A stretch of 64,000 nucleotides of DNA from Gadus chalcogrammus. Taxonomy: Eukaryota > Chordata > Actinopteri > Gadiformes > Gadidae. A model generated the notes under the pieces. That model searched no databases and was not told where the DNA came from. It saw only the letters and a list, made by a program, of their open reading frames with translations. Position numbers and translations under genes: made by a program. Position 1 is the first letter of the stretch. Each line of letters opens with the position of its first letter. The stretch is taken from assembly GCF_026213295.1 (NCBI RefSeq), contig NC_079431.1, forward strand, positions 13,134,299 to 13,198,298. The letters run 5' to 3'. Positions 47,135 through 59,467 of this stretch are shown here, one piece after another.

Positions 47135-48765
47135 ATGATCTAACTTGAACTTCCTATTTTCTCACTGGTTATTTGAATTTACATAACAACTGAATATACA
47201 GAAGAAAACTGATTATTTTGGAATTGGCAGTGGTTTAGGTAGTTGGGTATAGGCCTATGAGGTATTTGTTAGGGAAACGTTTGTGTTTAACCTCTGAGTT
47301 ATTTTCTTAACGTAACTCTTATTCAGGTTACATTGAAGTGACGATTGCCGGTCAATGCTGAACTTGGGTAGGCCCCTGCCTTAAGTTGAATGTTTTTACT
47401 GAAGGAACTTGAAAGTACTGAGGAAAAACAAAGAACCAAACTCCACAACACCATTGTGAACACAGTAATCCAACTTAGGTGCGGTGTGTTAGGTGTGTTA
47501 TCGCACCGGTTCCAGTCAAATTCTGCTGTGGTTTCAATTGAGAACACTTGCAGTGGGGAGCTTATGGAGACAAAGTTAATAGGAATTATTTCTAACCCTC
47601 TTTCATTGCTTTACTTCATACCATCGCTCAAGCACTTTCCTCTCCTTTATGCCAATTTCTAAACAAGGTGACTGCTCTTCGTCTCTTTCACCTCCATCCA
47701 CCTTTTAAAATATAAAATATTATACTAGAGCCTCTTCTTCAGCTCCTGCTAGTGCAGTGTGTTCTGTACTTCCTCTAACATCCTTTTGATATCAGGCTGA
47801 GGCTAGCCAAGATTACAGTCAACATCAATGATGTACGATACAGGTCAGTTCACCTGGGCCGACCAATACATACGATCAATAATCAACACATGAATAATGA
47901 TCCCTGTCTGCACCTTCAGATCTTCCACCTTTTCCTCAGCTCCTGATAAAACAGAGACTCTGGAGAAATCTATACTTCCTGTCAAATGTCCTCAAATATG
48001 ACCTTGATGTCAGGCTGGGGCTAGCCAAGAAGATGTGTGGCGCTAGATACAAAATAGGTCCCATTTCACTATGTACCCGCTTGGGGGATAGTAACATAGT
48101 AAAGGGTGGACACTGATTGAAATGAACTTTTTCCATTTCCTCATTAGACCACACAATATTACAGTAAATCAAACATTATTATTACGTCATTGGACCACAC
48201 ATAGTGCCTACATCAGTTCTGGTAAGTTTGTGCTTCTACATATAGAGTGGTCAAGACAAAAGCGTTTTGTGGGACTGAGATGAATAAGAAACTAAAGGTG
48301 TGGCTTCTTTACCATTCAGCCTATACCAACATAGACAGAGGATAGACCTGGGTAAATCAGACTCTATAGGCGTGAGATGCTTCATGAACCACCTCCAGAG
48401 TCCATTTCCATATACCTTGAATCTCTGAATAAAACACTATTAAACCTTTACCAATCTGTTGAGTCATACCTAGCCCCGAATCAACGATACCAGAGGCATC
48501 AAGATTACGCTTCATCTAAACACATTAGTGCATTAACCTTCACTTCCTGTTTCGTTCTGGTTCAGCTTTAGAGACTGTGTTTGTTGTAATTAGGCTATTA
48601 TGATGATTTAGATTTAAACTATCAGAGCTAGACAACTTCTTACTATTTTTTCTCTATTTTGGCTAATACAGAGCAGAAACAACCCAACAAACGGGCTTCT
48701 CAGAAGCACATACATAGCAGGGGAATTGGTTGGGTAAAATAAATAATTTGGCTCTGCAGGCTGAC
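47135..48765. other. Intergenic, no gene seen
   Basis: A loose direct repeat around TATCAGGCTGAGGCTAGCCAAG (about 47790) and GTCAGGCTGGGGCTAGCCAAG (about 48008) suggests a decayed duplicated element. Nothing coding recognised. Confidence 0.5.
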
Positions 48766-48940
48766 ATCTGTAGCCCGGTCGATGGCCGGGCTACAGAGCC
48801 CGTGATCGGGCTTTGCAGCCCAGCCGAGGACCGGGGTCGGGCGGCCCGCGGTCGGGGAGCTGCCGGGCTCATGTCGTATGATATCCAGATCTTCCGAGAG
48901 TCCGCGGCCGGGCTTCGAAGCCCGCGGCCGGGCTGCAGAG
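48766..48940. repeat. GC-rich GGCCGGGCT repeat
   Basis: GGCCGGGCTTCGAAGCCCGC, CCGGGCTACAGAGCCCG and similar strings recur, several of them self-complementary. It stands out sharply from the AT-rich surroundings. Confidence 0.7.
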
Positions 48941-48946
48941 TATAAT

Positions 48947-50090
48947 TACAGTTTTTCTCAGTTGCTTTGGTATATTTCTCAGATCAGAATTAAAATTTGC
49001 AAACCAGTAAGTGCATTTCTCAAAACAATGCGTTCAAATAGCAAAACACCATGGATTACCTGCAAAAGCCAGTCTCTAGCTCAAAATCCTTAGTTCATCT
49101 CTCAAAAGTAAATATCTGTTTCAATGAACATGTCAGTGCCATCAGAATGACAAGTCCTTGTGTCATTGTCTACGGATAAGACAGTCAAATTGCTTAGTCA
49201 TGTTGTCAATATAATAGCGTACTCTGGAGGGATGTTCTGATGTAAACTATGGCTAAAGTTTTGAAGACAATTATTGTAAATTGTAAGTTACAACTTAGTG
49301 CATGTGGGAGATTGATTGCAAGAGACTGGACAAGATTCACATTTACGCTTTGACTGTTTGTACTATAATTTGTTGACAGAACATGTCATTGCTAGAAATG
49401 TGAACATAGGAAAATCTCCTTAGGGTAAACTGTACATCCATTGCTGTAGGAATTACAGTGCAGTCATCCTACAACTCCTGATGTTCCTGTCTGTTGGGCC
49501 ACAAATTCTCAGACAATGTAACATTGTGTTGTGCTCCAGCTATATATATACTTGCCAGTTCATGGTTCAGGAGATGCACCTTTGAGCTATTCCAGTACTG
49601 GTTGATCGTTGGTTGATCTAACACTTCACACATTTCCCTTCTTTAGAGAAAGTCAAGATTCATCTGGTAGCAATTGACCAATTCAGGACAGATTTAGAAA
49701 AAAGACCAGAAAAAAGAGTCTAATGCCAGTGTGTAGAAATGTATAGAAATATGCTTGACATATTATGACAACTTGTTCAACCATTTTGCATGTAAAGACT
49801 TATGCAATGAACTAATACCTAAATGTTGTGGGGGTGAGACTATTCCATAGAGACCATTACAATACATTTTGATCAACATGACATAAGCAATTGATAATGT
49901 AGGAAAGAGCAGAGAATTGTGCATAATCATGTGCATGGATGTACCAAAGCATTTGCAACGTGTTCAAATAAATGTGAAACAGTTTTTTTCATGTGCACAA
50001 GTGACACACTGATGTGAAGATTGAACAGGTAGTTTTGAGAATTTCAATTCTGATCTGAGAAATGAATCAAAGCGACTGAGAAAAACTGTA
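48947..50090. mobile_element. Non-autonomous DNA transposon with 50-bp inverted ends
   Basis: The ends TACAGTTTTTCTCAGTTGCT and TACAGTTTTTCTCAGTCGCT (minus strand) continue for about 50 bp, including CATTTCTCAGATCAGAATT-like text. The flanks allow a 2-bp AT or 3-bp TAA target duplication. No transposase ORF. The end sequence recalls ISL2EU-type fish elements; this is from memory and unverified. Confidence 0.75.
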
Positions 50091-50683
50091 ATAAAATAAT
50101 TAATAGTTAATTACAGAGAAAACACTTACATTTGTGTTTTTCCAATCCTGTCGCATCTTTTTGCCCTCCATCTTGTCTAGGATATTTCTTGATTTTCCGT
50201 TTTTTCGCAAGGTATTGTGGGAGCAAGTCAGAACTAAAGCGCTTTGAGTGTGCCCATCGAAAATCTCAATTTTGAGGGGATGTTAGCCCTCCCCCTTACC
50301 CCTTAAGCTACCTTTAAACTGGTATTGGGACATGGCTCCACGGCGCGTGAACGCGCAACAGCGAGGGGTAGGGCTGAGATTTTCCTTGGAGCAAATTAAT
50401 GAGATTCGGCCTATAAGTAGGGCTGAAATGATCAGCAGTGATTTTGTTCACAAAATGATGAAATCATACAGGGAAAAAATGTCATTTCAAAATGTCAATG
50501 AAGTCCAAATAAACTGTCTTTTTTTACATATTTCAGATCAGTTCGATCAGAAGAATATCAGCATATAGTCACTATTCAGTTAGCATAGCTAAATTGTTCT
50601 TTATTTTGATTTTATTAAAAATAATATAAAATTCAACTCTTTACAAAGTTAAATATTCTTTGTGAAACATTGCTGCAATGTGT

Positions 50684-50873
<190 letters not shown>

Positions 50874-51048
50874 CTATCGAACAGCACAAGACAATAGATT
50901 GCCATTGGCTCAATGACGACTGTTAAAATGCATTGTGTTATCTGATGAAAGGGATCAGGAAAAAATCGAGTCTTCGAGAGACCAGTCACATGACAGGGTC
51001 ACACAGCCCTATACAGGCCTCTATACTGTTGCTGGCTAAGGGCTTTTC

Positions 51049-51093
51049 ACAATGGGGGCCACAAATTCTTTGTAGGTATTGGCAAGTATAAAA
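51049..51093 (+). promoter_or_regulatory. Gene 10 core promoter
   Basis: TATAAAA at 51087-51093 and ACAATG at 51049-51054, inside CACAATGGGGGCC. This resembles AACAATAGGGGCC of genes 1-6. TTGCTGGCTAAG upstream could be a partial MARE. Confidence 0.7.
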
Positions 51094-51145
51094 GTAAGGG
51101 TAAAACCAAACCAGACAGCAGCAACACCAGTACCACAGCTCAAGT

Positions 51146-51927
51146 ATGACCACCACCGGCATGAACATGGGCAAGGTAAGCAACTAAAAAAAATGAAATA
51201 ATACATTCATTGTAGAGCATTGCAAATATCTAAGCTTTATCTTTGAATGTCAATTTAACAATATTGAAAACATCTATATTTTTTCAGATCACCTTCTACG
51301 AGGAGAAGAACTTCCAGGGTCGCTCCTATGAGTGCATGAGCGACTGCTCCGACATGTCCTCCTACATGAGCAGGTGCCAGTCCTGCAGGGTGGATAGCGG
51401 CTGCTTCATGGTCTACGAGAAGAACAACTACATGGGCCAGCAGTTCTTCATGAGGAGGGGAGAGTACAACGACATGCACCGCATGCAGAGCATGGGAATG
51501 ATGTTTGACAACATCAGGTCCTGCAGGATGATCCCCTTCGTAAGATAACTCAACAATTAATTTATTTTCACCTACTTACACATTGTTTTTCATTGACTGT
51601 GTATTGGTTATTAGTCTGCTTACACTGTTTCTCTGAATCTCTGCATTACAGCACAGAGGCCAGTTCAGGATGAAGATCTACGAGAGGGAGAACTTCGGTG
51701 GTCAGTCCAATGAGATGATGGACGACTGTGACAACATCCAGGAGCGTTACCGCATGTCCGACTGCCAGTCCTGCAACGTGATGGACGGCCACTGGCTGAT
51801 GTACGAGCAGCCCCACTACAAGGGCAGGATGATGTACATGAGGCCCGGAGAGTACAGGAGCTTCAGGGATATGGGCATGAGTGGCCAGAGGTTCATGAGC
51901 ATGAGGCGTATCACTGACATGTGTTAG
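51146..51927 (+). CDS. crygm: Gamma-M crystallin, gene 10 of 11 (extended N-terminus)
   Basis: Exons are 51146-51175, 51288-51539 and 51652-51927; 185 aa. Exon 1 reads [10 protein letters not shown], sharing the MTTT start with gene 9. Distinguishing residues are [15 protein letters not shown] in the N-domain and [17 protein letters not shown] in the C-domain. There is no AATAAA just after the stop; ATTAAA at 51944-51949 is the likely polyadenylation signal. Confidence 0.95.
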
Positions 51928-51954
51928 AAATGTAACATCTGTAATTAAAATCGA

Positions 51955-52535
51955 ATTTAATTCAAAGCCATGAATCTGCATATTTGTTTTCAGATGCACA
52001 AAGCAGTTTGAGTGTAAGTGAAACAACAAATATTTTGAAAATTGAAATGAGCTTATAGTAAAATATTACACATAATTAGAAAATAACTATGAAGGATCCA
52101 CGAGTCCAGCCCCTCCTAGCCCTTCACTAGGGGGCTTCATGTGGCTTGATACCACCAGACCACTTCACAAATGCATATAAGTCTAAAACCTCTCAGCTAA
52201 TTTTCATAATCCAAGAGGTGTTATAAACTGGTGCAGGCCAAAATGCCAATGCAAACAATTGGAAAGACCTACAACCAATCGGAGCCGCCAAATGGATGAA
52301 ACATCAGCGGCAGCCATCTTTGTTGTTTATGAACAGGCCTCAGCAGCGCTCCCATAGAGCAGTCCTCTGTACAGTCATCCTATCAGTCAGCCACATTGAA
52401 CTGTCTGAATGGGAGTGGGGCCAGTCACATGCCAGATCAAATGAAAAGCTTGCGGAATCGTCTGGTTCCAAGGCTAGGCTTAATGCACTATTATCATTTC
52501 AATTATATTCTAGCAAATGCATCTGGATAATGACC
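51955..52535. other. Intergenic, no gene seen
   Basis: No recognisable element or reliable ORF. Confidence 0.55.
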
Positions 52536-52690
52536 AGTGTTGGGCGATTACCTTTCAAATGTGATAAACATATTATTACTACATTTTAAAGGAAAACCTT
52601 ATGTTACAATGTTACTTTAGTAACATTATTATCATTTCAACTTCACTAACATTGTAGTAATGTGTTACATATTACCTTTAGCAGATACAG
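52536..52690. mobile_element. Possible hAT-type MITE fragment
   Basis: CAGTGTTGGGCGATTACCTT is a typical fish hAT end. The TTACTTTAGTAACATTATTA-type text that follows fits the interior. The other end is unclear. Confidence 0.45.
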
Positions 52691-53009
52691 AAGCCGAGGA
52701 GTCTAGCGTCAGAACTGGTCCTTAAGAGAGCAACGAGCATCACCTCAAAACAACTGATAGGCCTTTGTTTATAGCACTTAAAGGTGACATATGCACTAGG
52801 GGCCCTATCTTGCCTCCGGCGCAATTGACTTAATCACTGGCGCATGTGTCGTTGCTAGTTTAAACACACGCAAACTAAACACGTAACGCATAATATAGTC
52901 CATGGCAATGAATATTAACGGGGGACACATGCATATTAGGAACACAAGTCGATAACGATAATGCTTACAATAATGATAGGAAAAGATGTTTATAATGTAT
53001 TGTGTATAT

Positions 53010-55856
53010 CAGGGGTGGGGAACGTACGGCCCCCGGGCCGTATACGGCCCGCCAAAGCCTTTCGTCCGGACCGCGGAGGCAAGGCAAAAAAAAAAGCAGC
53101 GCAAGCAACCCATAAATAGGCTATATGTATATATATTTTTATAATATTAAATAAAATCAAATATGAAATAAAATGTTAACAAATTACCAGCATAAGTGAC
53201 AACGTTTGTACGAAATGAAGGAAAAAAAGGATATTTATTTTTTGTTTGGAATGTTGAGGGTCGCGTGAGGTTGCCTAAACAACCACTTGTCACAGTTCCA
53301 TTTGTAACAGCTACTGAATCTGACAGCTAGCATGGCATCAGCAAAGAAAAGAAAAGTGAATTGCTGGGGCAGTTACGCTCTGACAAGATAAACGCACTTA
53401 AGCGAAGTTTGGGTGCCCAACAAGCAGCTTTCACCAGACCGAATTTGGAGAAAGAAAACGTTGTTCGTGCAAGTTATGTGGTGAGTGGGGGATAATAGCC
53501 AAGAAGCTGAAACCTCATTCAGATGGGGAATTTGTGAAGGAGTGCCTTGTCGCTACAGCAGAACTGCTTGCCCCTGACAAGGTCAAATTGTTCCAAAGTG
53601 TGAGTTTGTCGCGAAGAACTGTCTCTGATCGGATTACGGATATGGCAGTGAATATTGAAAAGACATTGAAGGACACAACACAGAATTTTGAGTTTTTTTC
53701 ACTAGCCTGTGATGAGACAACAGACATCACGAATACTGCCCAATTAGCCATTTTTGTGCGTGGGATTACTGCGGAGTTCGACTCTACAGAGGAATTGCTT
53801 TCACTGCAAGCCATGCATGGCACGACCAAAGGTGAGGATTTATTTGGGCAAGTCATGTCAGCTATGAACCAGTTTCAACTTCCATTCGAAAAGTTAAGTG
53901 GCCTTGCGACAGATGGGGCCCCAGCCATGGTCGGCGGCCAAAAGGGATTAACCGCATTGATCAGAAGAGAAATGAGCCGTCAAAACCTAGATCCGAGTGA
54001 GTTAGTTGTATGCCACTGTATCATACATCAAGAGAATTTGTGTGCACATTCCCTGAAGCTCAGTCATGTCATGTCAACAGTCGTTTCCACCATAAATTTC
54101 ATCAAAAGCAGAGGACTGAATAGCCGCCAGTTCAAGGAACTTCTAAGTGAGCTTGAGTCGGAATACGGAGATCTGGTGTACCATTGTGAAGTGCGATGGC
54201 TGAGTCGTGGGGAGATGCTCGCACGGTTTTACAAATTGAGGGAAGAAGTCAAACAATTCATGGATATGAAGGGCAAGCCTGTCGATGAACTCAGAGATAG
54301 CAAGTGGCTGTGTGATTTGGCATTCATGGTGGACATCACCAAACACCTTTCTGAGCTGAACGTCAAGCTCCAAGGTCCCAACCAGCTACTCAGTGCTCTG
54401 GTCTCCAATGTGAAGACATTTGAAGGGAAACTAAAGCTGTGGCAAATGCAACTGGCAAAGGGCAACAGCGTGCACTTTCCTACTTTGCAAGAGCAGAAGC
54501 CTGCTGTGACATCTGAATATGCAGCAGAGTGCGCAAAACTCCTTCATGCTTTTGGTGAGAGGTTTCAGGACATTAAAAGTAAGACAAACAAACTCAAAAT
54601 TTTTGCAACGCCATTTAATGTGGAACCAGCTGACGTGCCTGACAAACTGCAACACGAAATCATTGAGCTGCAAAGCAATGACGAGCTCAAAGCAAAGTAC
54701 AACAACCTCCCTCTGCTTGAGTTCTATAAATTGTATGTGCCTGCTACAGATTTTCCTGTTCTCAGGCGACATGCACTGAGATTTGCATCTGTGTTTGGGA
54801 CAACCTACTGCTGTGAGCAATTCTTCTCAAAATTGACTCTAGCAAAATCTCGGTTCCGCTCAAGATTAACAGACCAACACCTCGAAAATCAACCGCGGGT
54901 AGCTTCATCTTCATCGCCATCCGACATCAGAGGCCTAGTGAAAGAGAAGCAGTTGCAGCCATCTCACTGAGCAGCTTGGGCTGTCCATAGGAAAGTGGGT
55001 CAGTTCATGCATCTCCTCTTTATAAATTAAAAAAAATTCAAGATTATTGTTATTATTTTAGTATTAGTAGTAGCCTAGTATGATATGTAGTAGTGTACAA
55101 GTTAGCTAAGTACGTTATTTAATACGTCTGTGCTGCTCAGTCAGCTGCGCACTGAATGTGCGTTAATGTTAATGTGCGTGCCACTGCCAATCCATGCTGT
55201 TATCCACCGCTTGTGATTATGTGTTGTTATTATCAAATTAAACTGTTAAATCAGGTGTAATGTTCTTTTTTAATGTTGGAATATTTTTTGTCAATTCCTC
55301 TATTGCTGATGTTAAAATAAATCTACCTTGATCATTAACTCCGTTTCAGTCTGCATTTGCCACATTTATTCCTGATGCAGGCTATGTTTTACGTATACTT
55401 AGTTTATTGTTAGGCTATTCATTTTATTATTATTTCAGTGTGTATTTTCGCTTTTGTTGTTTGATGGGAGAAGTCCTAATTAAGGGATAACGACCGTCGA
55501 GGTGTAGCCTACAATTCTACAGACTTAATGGACACAGCGTGGCGAAGAAGTCTCCCGCTAACTCCCGTTTACAAAATCCACAAAATGTGTTTTTATTAAT
55601 ATTAAGAAATGCCTTTACATTAAGGAAAATAAATGGCATAATAACCTGATTAATTCTGGTGATAGGCCTACTGGTTGTTAAACGTAAGTAACTATTCAAG
55701 AGCATTGATATGATACCTGATTTAACTTTTCTACTGGGATTACGTCAAAGGTATACTGTTCCATGGACTTAATGGACACCCCATTAGCCAATCAGAAAGC
55801 AGTATGTCGTTGCACAGGGAGATAAGCTTTAAAATATATACATTTAAACATAGGCC

Positions 55857-55923
<67 letters not shown>

Positions 55924-56033
55924 CAATTTTGTTTGACATGAGCTATTTTTATAGGCCTAAAAAAAGTGCGGCCCTCCAAACAAGTTACAAAAATTGATCC
56001 GGCCCTTGTTGACAAAAAGGTTCCCCACCCCTG
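53010..56033 (+). mobile_element. Nearly complete hAT (Charlie-like) transposon
   Basis: The target duplication is exact, GTGTATAT at 53002-53009 and 56034-56041. The ends read CAGGGGTGGGGAAC at the left and the same on the minus strand at the right, followed inward by GTACGGCCC and GGGCCG-type text. The element spans 3024 bp and carries a transposase gene. A TA microsatellite (55858-55919) lies near its right end. Confidence 0.93.
53534..54970 (+). CDS. hAT transposase, N-terminally truncated frame
   Basis: 478 codons without interruption. The RNase-H-like core shows CDETTDI (residues about 59-65) and GLATDGAPAMVGGQKG (about 132-147), which hold the expected first two catalytic acids. HCIIHQENLCAHSL follows, and CEQFFSKLTLAKSRFRSRL near residues 430-450 contains the third acid and the C-terminal dimerisation region. 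It most resembles Charlie-type transposases such as the one fused in GTF2IRD2. A remnant N-terminus starts MASAKKRKV at about 53333 but is broken by stops, and the BED-type zinc finger is missing. The protein is therefore probably inactive. Confidence 0.85.
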   Translation: MKECLVATAELLAPDKVKLFQSVSLSRRTVSDRITDMAVNIEKTLKDTTQNFEFFSLACDETTDITNTAQLAIFVRGITAEFDSTEELLSLQAMHGTTKGEDLFGQVMSAMNQFQLPFEKLSGLATDGAPAMVGGQKGLTALIRREMSRQNLDPSELVVCHCIIHQENLCAHSLKLSHVMSTVVSTINFIKSRGLNSRQFKELLSELESEYGDLVYHCEVRWLSRGEMLARFYKLREEVKQFMDMKGKPVDELRDSKWLCDLAFMVDITKHLSELNVKLQGPNQLLSALVSNVKTFEGKLKLWQMQLAKGNSVHFPTLQEQKPAVTSEYAAECAKLLHAFGERFQDIKSKTNKLKIFATPFNVEPADVPDKLQHEIIELQSNDELKAKYNNLPLLEFYKLYVPATDFPVLRRHALRFASVFGTTYCCEQFFSKLTLAKSRFRSRLTDQHLENQPRVASSSSPSDIRGLVKEKQLQPSH

Positions 56034-56041
56034 GTGTATAT

Positions 56042-56860
56042 CATTAAATAGAACCGCAGTTACCGCATATCATATGTTATATCATATAGGCCGAAATGTA
56101 TTTGAGGACTCAGTATTCTGAAGTTGTGGAAGAAAACCTTATTCCATGTGTGAATTAGGCCATATTATTTGGCTAAAAACTGACTGTCATAAACTGAGCC
56201 ATTTGCAGTTTGAAATTCATGTGCATCTGTCTCATCGGAGACTGCAGACATGCTGTCAAAATATCAACTTGTCATATTCAAATGCACTCATGGCTCTTAA
56301 AGGGGATGGGAGCTGGCACTCTCTTTGGTTTGTTGCACGTTACGCCCAAACCACACCTGCTTGTAATTAGGCTACTTCAGACCAACCCTTTTTAGATATG
56401 CGGCGGGCGCAAGAGTAATTTTTCGTGCCGATAAACTAGCGACATCGCCGTAGAACCGCCCACAAAGCTACTTGCACTTGGCGCTTCTCACTTTTGAGTA
56501 TTTGCCTCTTTTGACATCACAAGTTGGTGTAAAGGTGACACATATAATATATCCCCTTTAATTAACATTCAGAAAATAGAAATTCATAGAAATTCATAGA
56601 AAATTCAGAAAATTTGATGTTGTATATCATGGCACTTAATGTACACAATTATTGTATGTTGTATGTCCTGGCACTTTACAATACCAAAAATTACTTGGTA
56701 TTTTGGAGCATCTTATCCTAACTATCTTTGTTGGATATGGCGAATGGATTAACCTAAAAATTGTTCTATGAACATCCTTACTGTCCCCACACCGATATAT
56801 TGTTTCTATTTCTTCTGATAAATGCACTTATATATGTCAGTTTGGATAGAAGCGACATAC
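56042..56860. other. Intergenic, decayed repeats
   Basis: 52790-53000 and 56400-56560 look like two sides of an older element (GGCGCA-rich text and AAAGGTGACA at both sides) into which the hAT element inserted. No gene. Confidence 0.4.
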
Positions 56861-56884
56861 ATAATAGTGTGGCAGATAACCAGA

Positions 56885-57560
56885 AGGATTGTGCATTTTA
56901 TGATAAAAGCGTCAAATTTGGTATGCTTGTGGCCAAAGGCATATAGAAAAAAAATTGATGTGGAGGCACGACAAATTTTCAATATGGCCGCCATTTTTCA
57001 AGATGGCCACCAGTGATGACTGTTTTTTGATTAAATTTCACATTAACAATGGATAATAGGTGATAGAAACATACATTTTGGTACAATTATAGCCAAAGAC
57101 ATGGGGAACATGTAGATAGATCAAGAGTTCTCAATATGGTGGCCATTTTTCCAAATAGCCACTGGTGACAACTGTTTTTAGATGAAATTCCACATTAACA
57201 ATAGATAATATGGGATAGGAGCATCCAATATGTTACAGTTATAGCCAAAGACATGGGGAACATGTGGAAGGATCAAGACTTTTCAATATGATAAAAATTT
57301 GATGTGGAGGCACGACAAATTTTCAATATAGCATCCATTTTTTCAAGATGGCCATCAGTGACAACTGTTTATAGATAGATAATATATAATAGATTTCACA
57401 TTAACAATGGATAATATGTAATATAAGCATCAAATTTGGTACCGTTATGGCCAAATACACAAAAAAATACAGATATGGACCCTCATAAATGATCAATATG
57501 GCGGTCATTTTCCAAATTGGCTGCCAGTGACAACTGCTTTCAGATACATTTTCAAATAAA
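56885..57560. repeat. Satellite-like tandem repeat, about 155-bp unit
   Basis: Four diverged units begin near 56920, 57080, 57232 and 57438. Each has a GTTATAGCCAAAGACA-like start, an AATATGGCCGCCATTTTTC-like middle and a TTTCACATTAACAATGGATA-like end. An inverted copy of one unit lies at 61675-61915. Confidence 0.85.
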
Positions 57561-57849
57561 TGAGGGATATAACGTGATGTTGATTATATATCAAGGATAT
57601 ATGTTGGATTTATCTGCATTGCACTTGTGAACTATCATTTAGATCGTACTATTTTTCAAGATGGTGACCAAGATGGCAGCCAACGAGCAAAGAATGGTAG
57701 TTGCAATAAAGTTGCATAGATTTCTCTGATTTGAATGATCTTTGTGTCGTTATATTTTTCTGGATCTGAAGTAAAGTAAATGAACATCAGAATTGTTCAG
57801 AAGCTGCAATTTAAGACTCAAAATATGTGATAGTCTAAGTAGGTCCAGC

Positions 57850-58610
57850 GCAGGAAAGTCTATTAAGCACTCCCCTTCACAGTAACAGAGAGCTGTGCAT
57901 TCTAAAGCAGCTTTTTTGCACCTGCACTGCCTAACACAACCCTTCTTACATTGACAGGAGACAAGTTCATATCTGGACTGGCTTGCATCCCACAGGCATG
58001 TCCAGAAGGGTGCATACTAACCCTCAGATGTCTTTGAGCAGCCCTATTTACATGGTGAAGGTAGTTCTGGTGTAGGTACCAGCATCTGACCCCACACATG
58101 TCCTCCTTGGTAAACTGCTCTCTTGAGATGTTCATCTAGGGCAGCATTTGTCGGTGGGATAGACAGAACAGACAGCATTGGATGGTTTCGGTCATATAGC
58201 AGTATAACAAACCTCTCGATTTTAGTTATAACATCTTGGGGTATGTATGCATTTGTAAGTTCTGGAAAGACAATCCATAGAGCCCATGCAGTCTTCTTCC
58301 CATGGCCAGCAAAGCTGGATGCAGTGTCACAGCCGTTCAGTGCATGGAACACCGGAAGGGCTTGTGACTTCTCAGGCCCCAGTCCTGCTGCAATTGCATT
58401 GGCTGCAAGGTAACGAAAACCCTTTCCAGTTCCAAATGCCAACCATAGCTCATCTTCTGGCTGGAGATCCTGAGCAACTGCCACAGCCACTACCACAACA
58501 TCAGTATCAACAGTTTTTATCATCAATCACCATTTCTTGCTGCATGGGCCACATGTAATAACATTCTACCATCAGCTTCCTCATGTGTTCATGGAGCAAT
58601 TGAAGACAGA
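57850..58610 (-). pseudogene. Decayed gene for an unrecognised HEEAD/GCDT protein with Cys-rich tail
   Basis: Minus strand, in order: HEEADGRMLLHVAHAARNGD (58600-58540), then after a frameshift the 160-codon frame 58526-58044. That frame contains KTVDTDVVVVAVAVA, FHALNGCDTASSFAGHGKKT and YQGGHVWGQMLVPTPELPSP. A second frameshift is followed by CQCKKGCVRQCRCKKAALEC and CEGEC near 57950-57850. I recall this combination from multicopy proteins in fish and marine invertebrates. The function is unknown to me. Conserved acidic pairs (TDTD-like, GCD) would suit a metal-dependent nuclease fold, which is only a guess. Confidence 0.7.
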
Positions 58611-58628
58611 TCATGAAGTGGTGGCTAA

Positions 58629-59467
58629 GGGTGCACTCACACTAGGCCATCTGGCCGTGGCCGTTTTCACACCTAACCGTGCTCAAATCTGCCAGTGTGA
58701 GTGTGGCCAGTCTGGCCAGGCCAGGCCAACTTGGCCACTTGGGAGAGGTGTGCTGCTACGGTACGGGCCGCCGCGGTACAGATGCTAATGAGCCGACACG
58801 CGCACATGCACACGCACGGCTACGCAACCTGAGCTGGATGACGTATAGTCCATGCGACGACCATGGACATAATAAAGGCGACGAGCCTTCTTTCCTATTA
58901 AACGGTAAACATGGCGTCAAGCGATGTTTACGCTTGTTTGCGTACTCGAAAAAATCAGTAGTGAGCGTGGTCTCTATCTGAGAACGGCTCCAAATAAGCA
59001 ACAGACTCAGCAAAGTGTGAACTGCGTTCTCTGTGTTGTTGTCCATTGTTGTTAAAACTCTGACTGGCGGCAGACTTACTTACGACGTGATGACGTATGT
59101 ACAAGAGCCTACCGTGGCCAGGCCACAGTTGCGACGGCCAATGGCCACGGCCAGATGGCCTAGTGTAAGTGCAGGCCAGAGAACAATGGGGCCAGTTTTG
59201 CACGATCGGGCTAGGTGTAGGGTAGTTATCACATCTGAACCTAGTTGTATCCCATAGCACATTGGTAAAAGGATAGTCCCTCGGCCTTCACTTAAGAAAA
59301 TGGCCAAGAACTTTAAAGTTGTGAATCTTGTTGGTAAAAGGTCTACATCTAAGGCTGACTGGAATCTCTGTGCAATATGTCAGGAAGTCAAAGCACAAGA
59401 ATCATTGACATGCCCATTGCAAAATAGGCGAGCGGCCACGGCCAGATGGCCTAGTGTGAGTGCACCC
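58629..59467. mobile_element. MITE-like element(s) with perfect 35-bp inverted ends
   Basis: The 35 bases at 58629-58663 (starting GGGTGCACTCACACTAGG) are exactly complementary to 59433-59467. A third, slightly changed end lies at about 59140-59178 (GGCCTAGTGTAAGTGCAGG). Two overlapping or rearranged copies are therefore likely. Confidence 0.8.
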
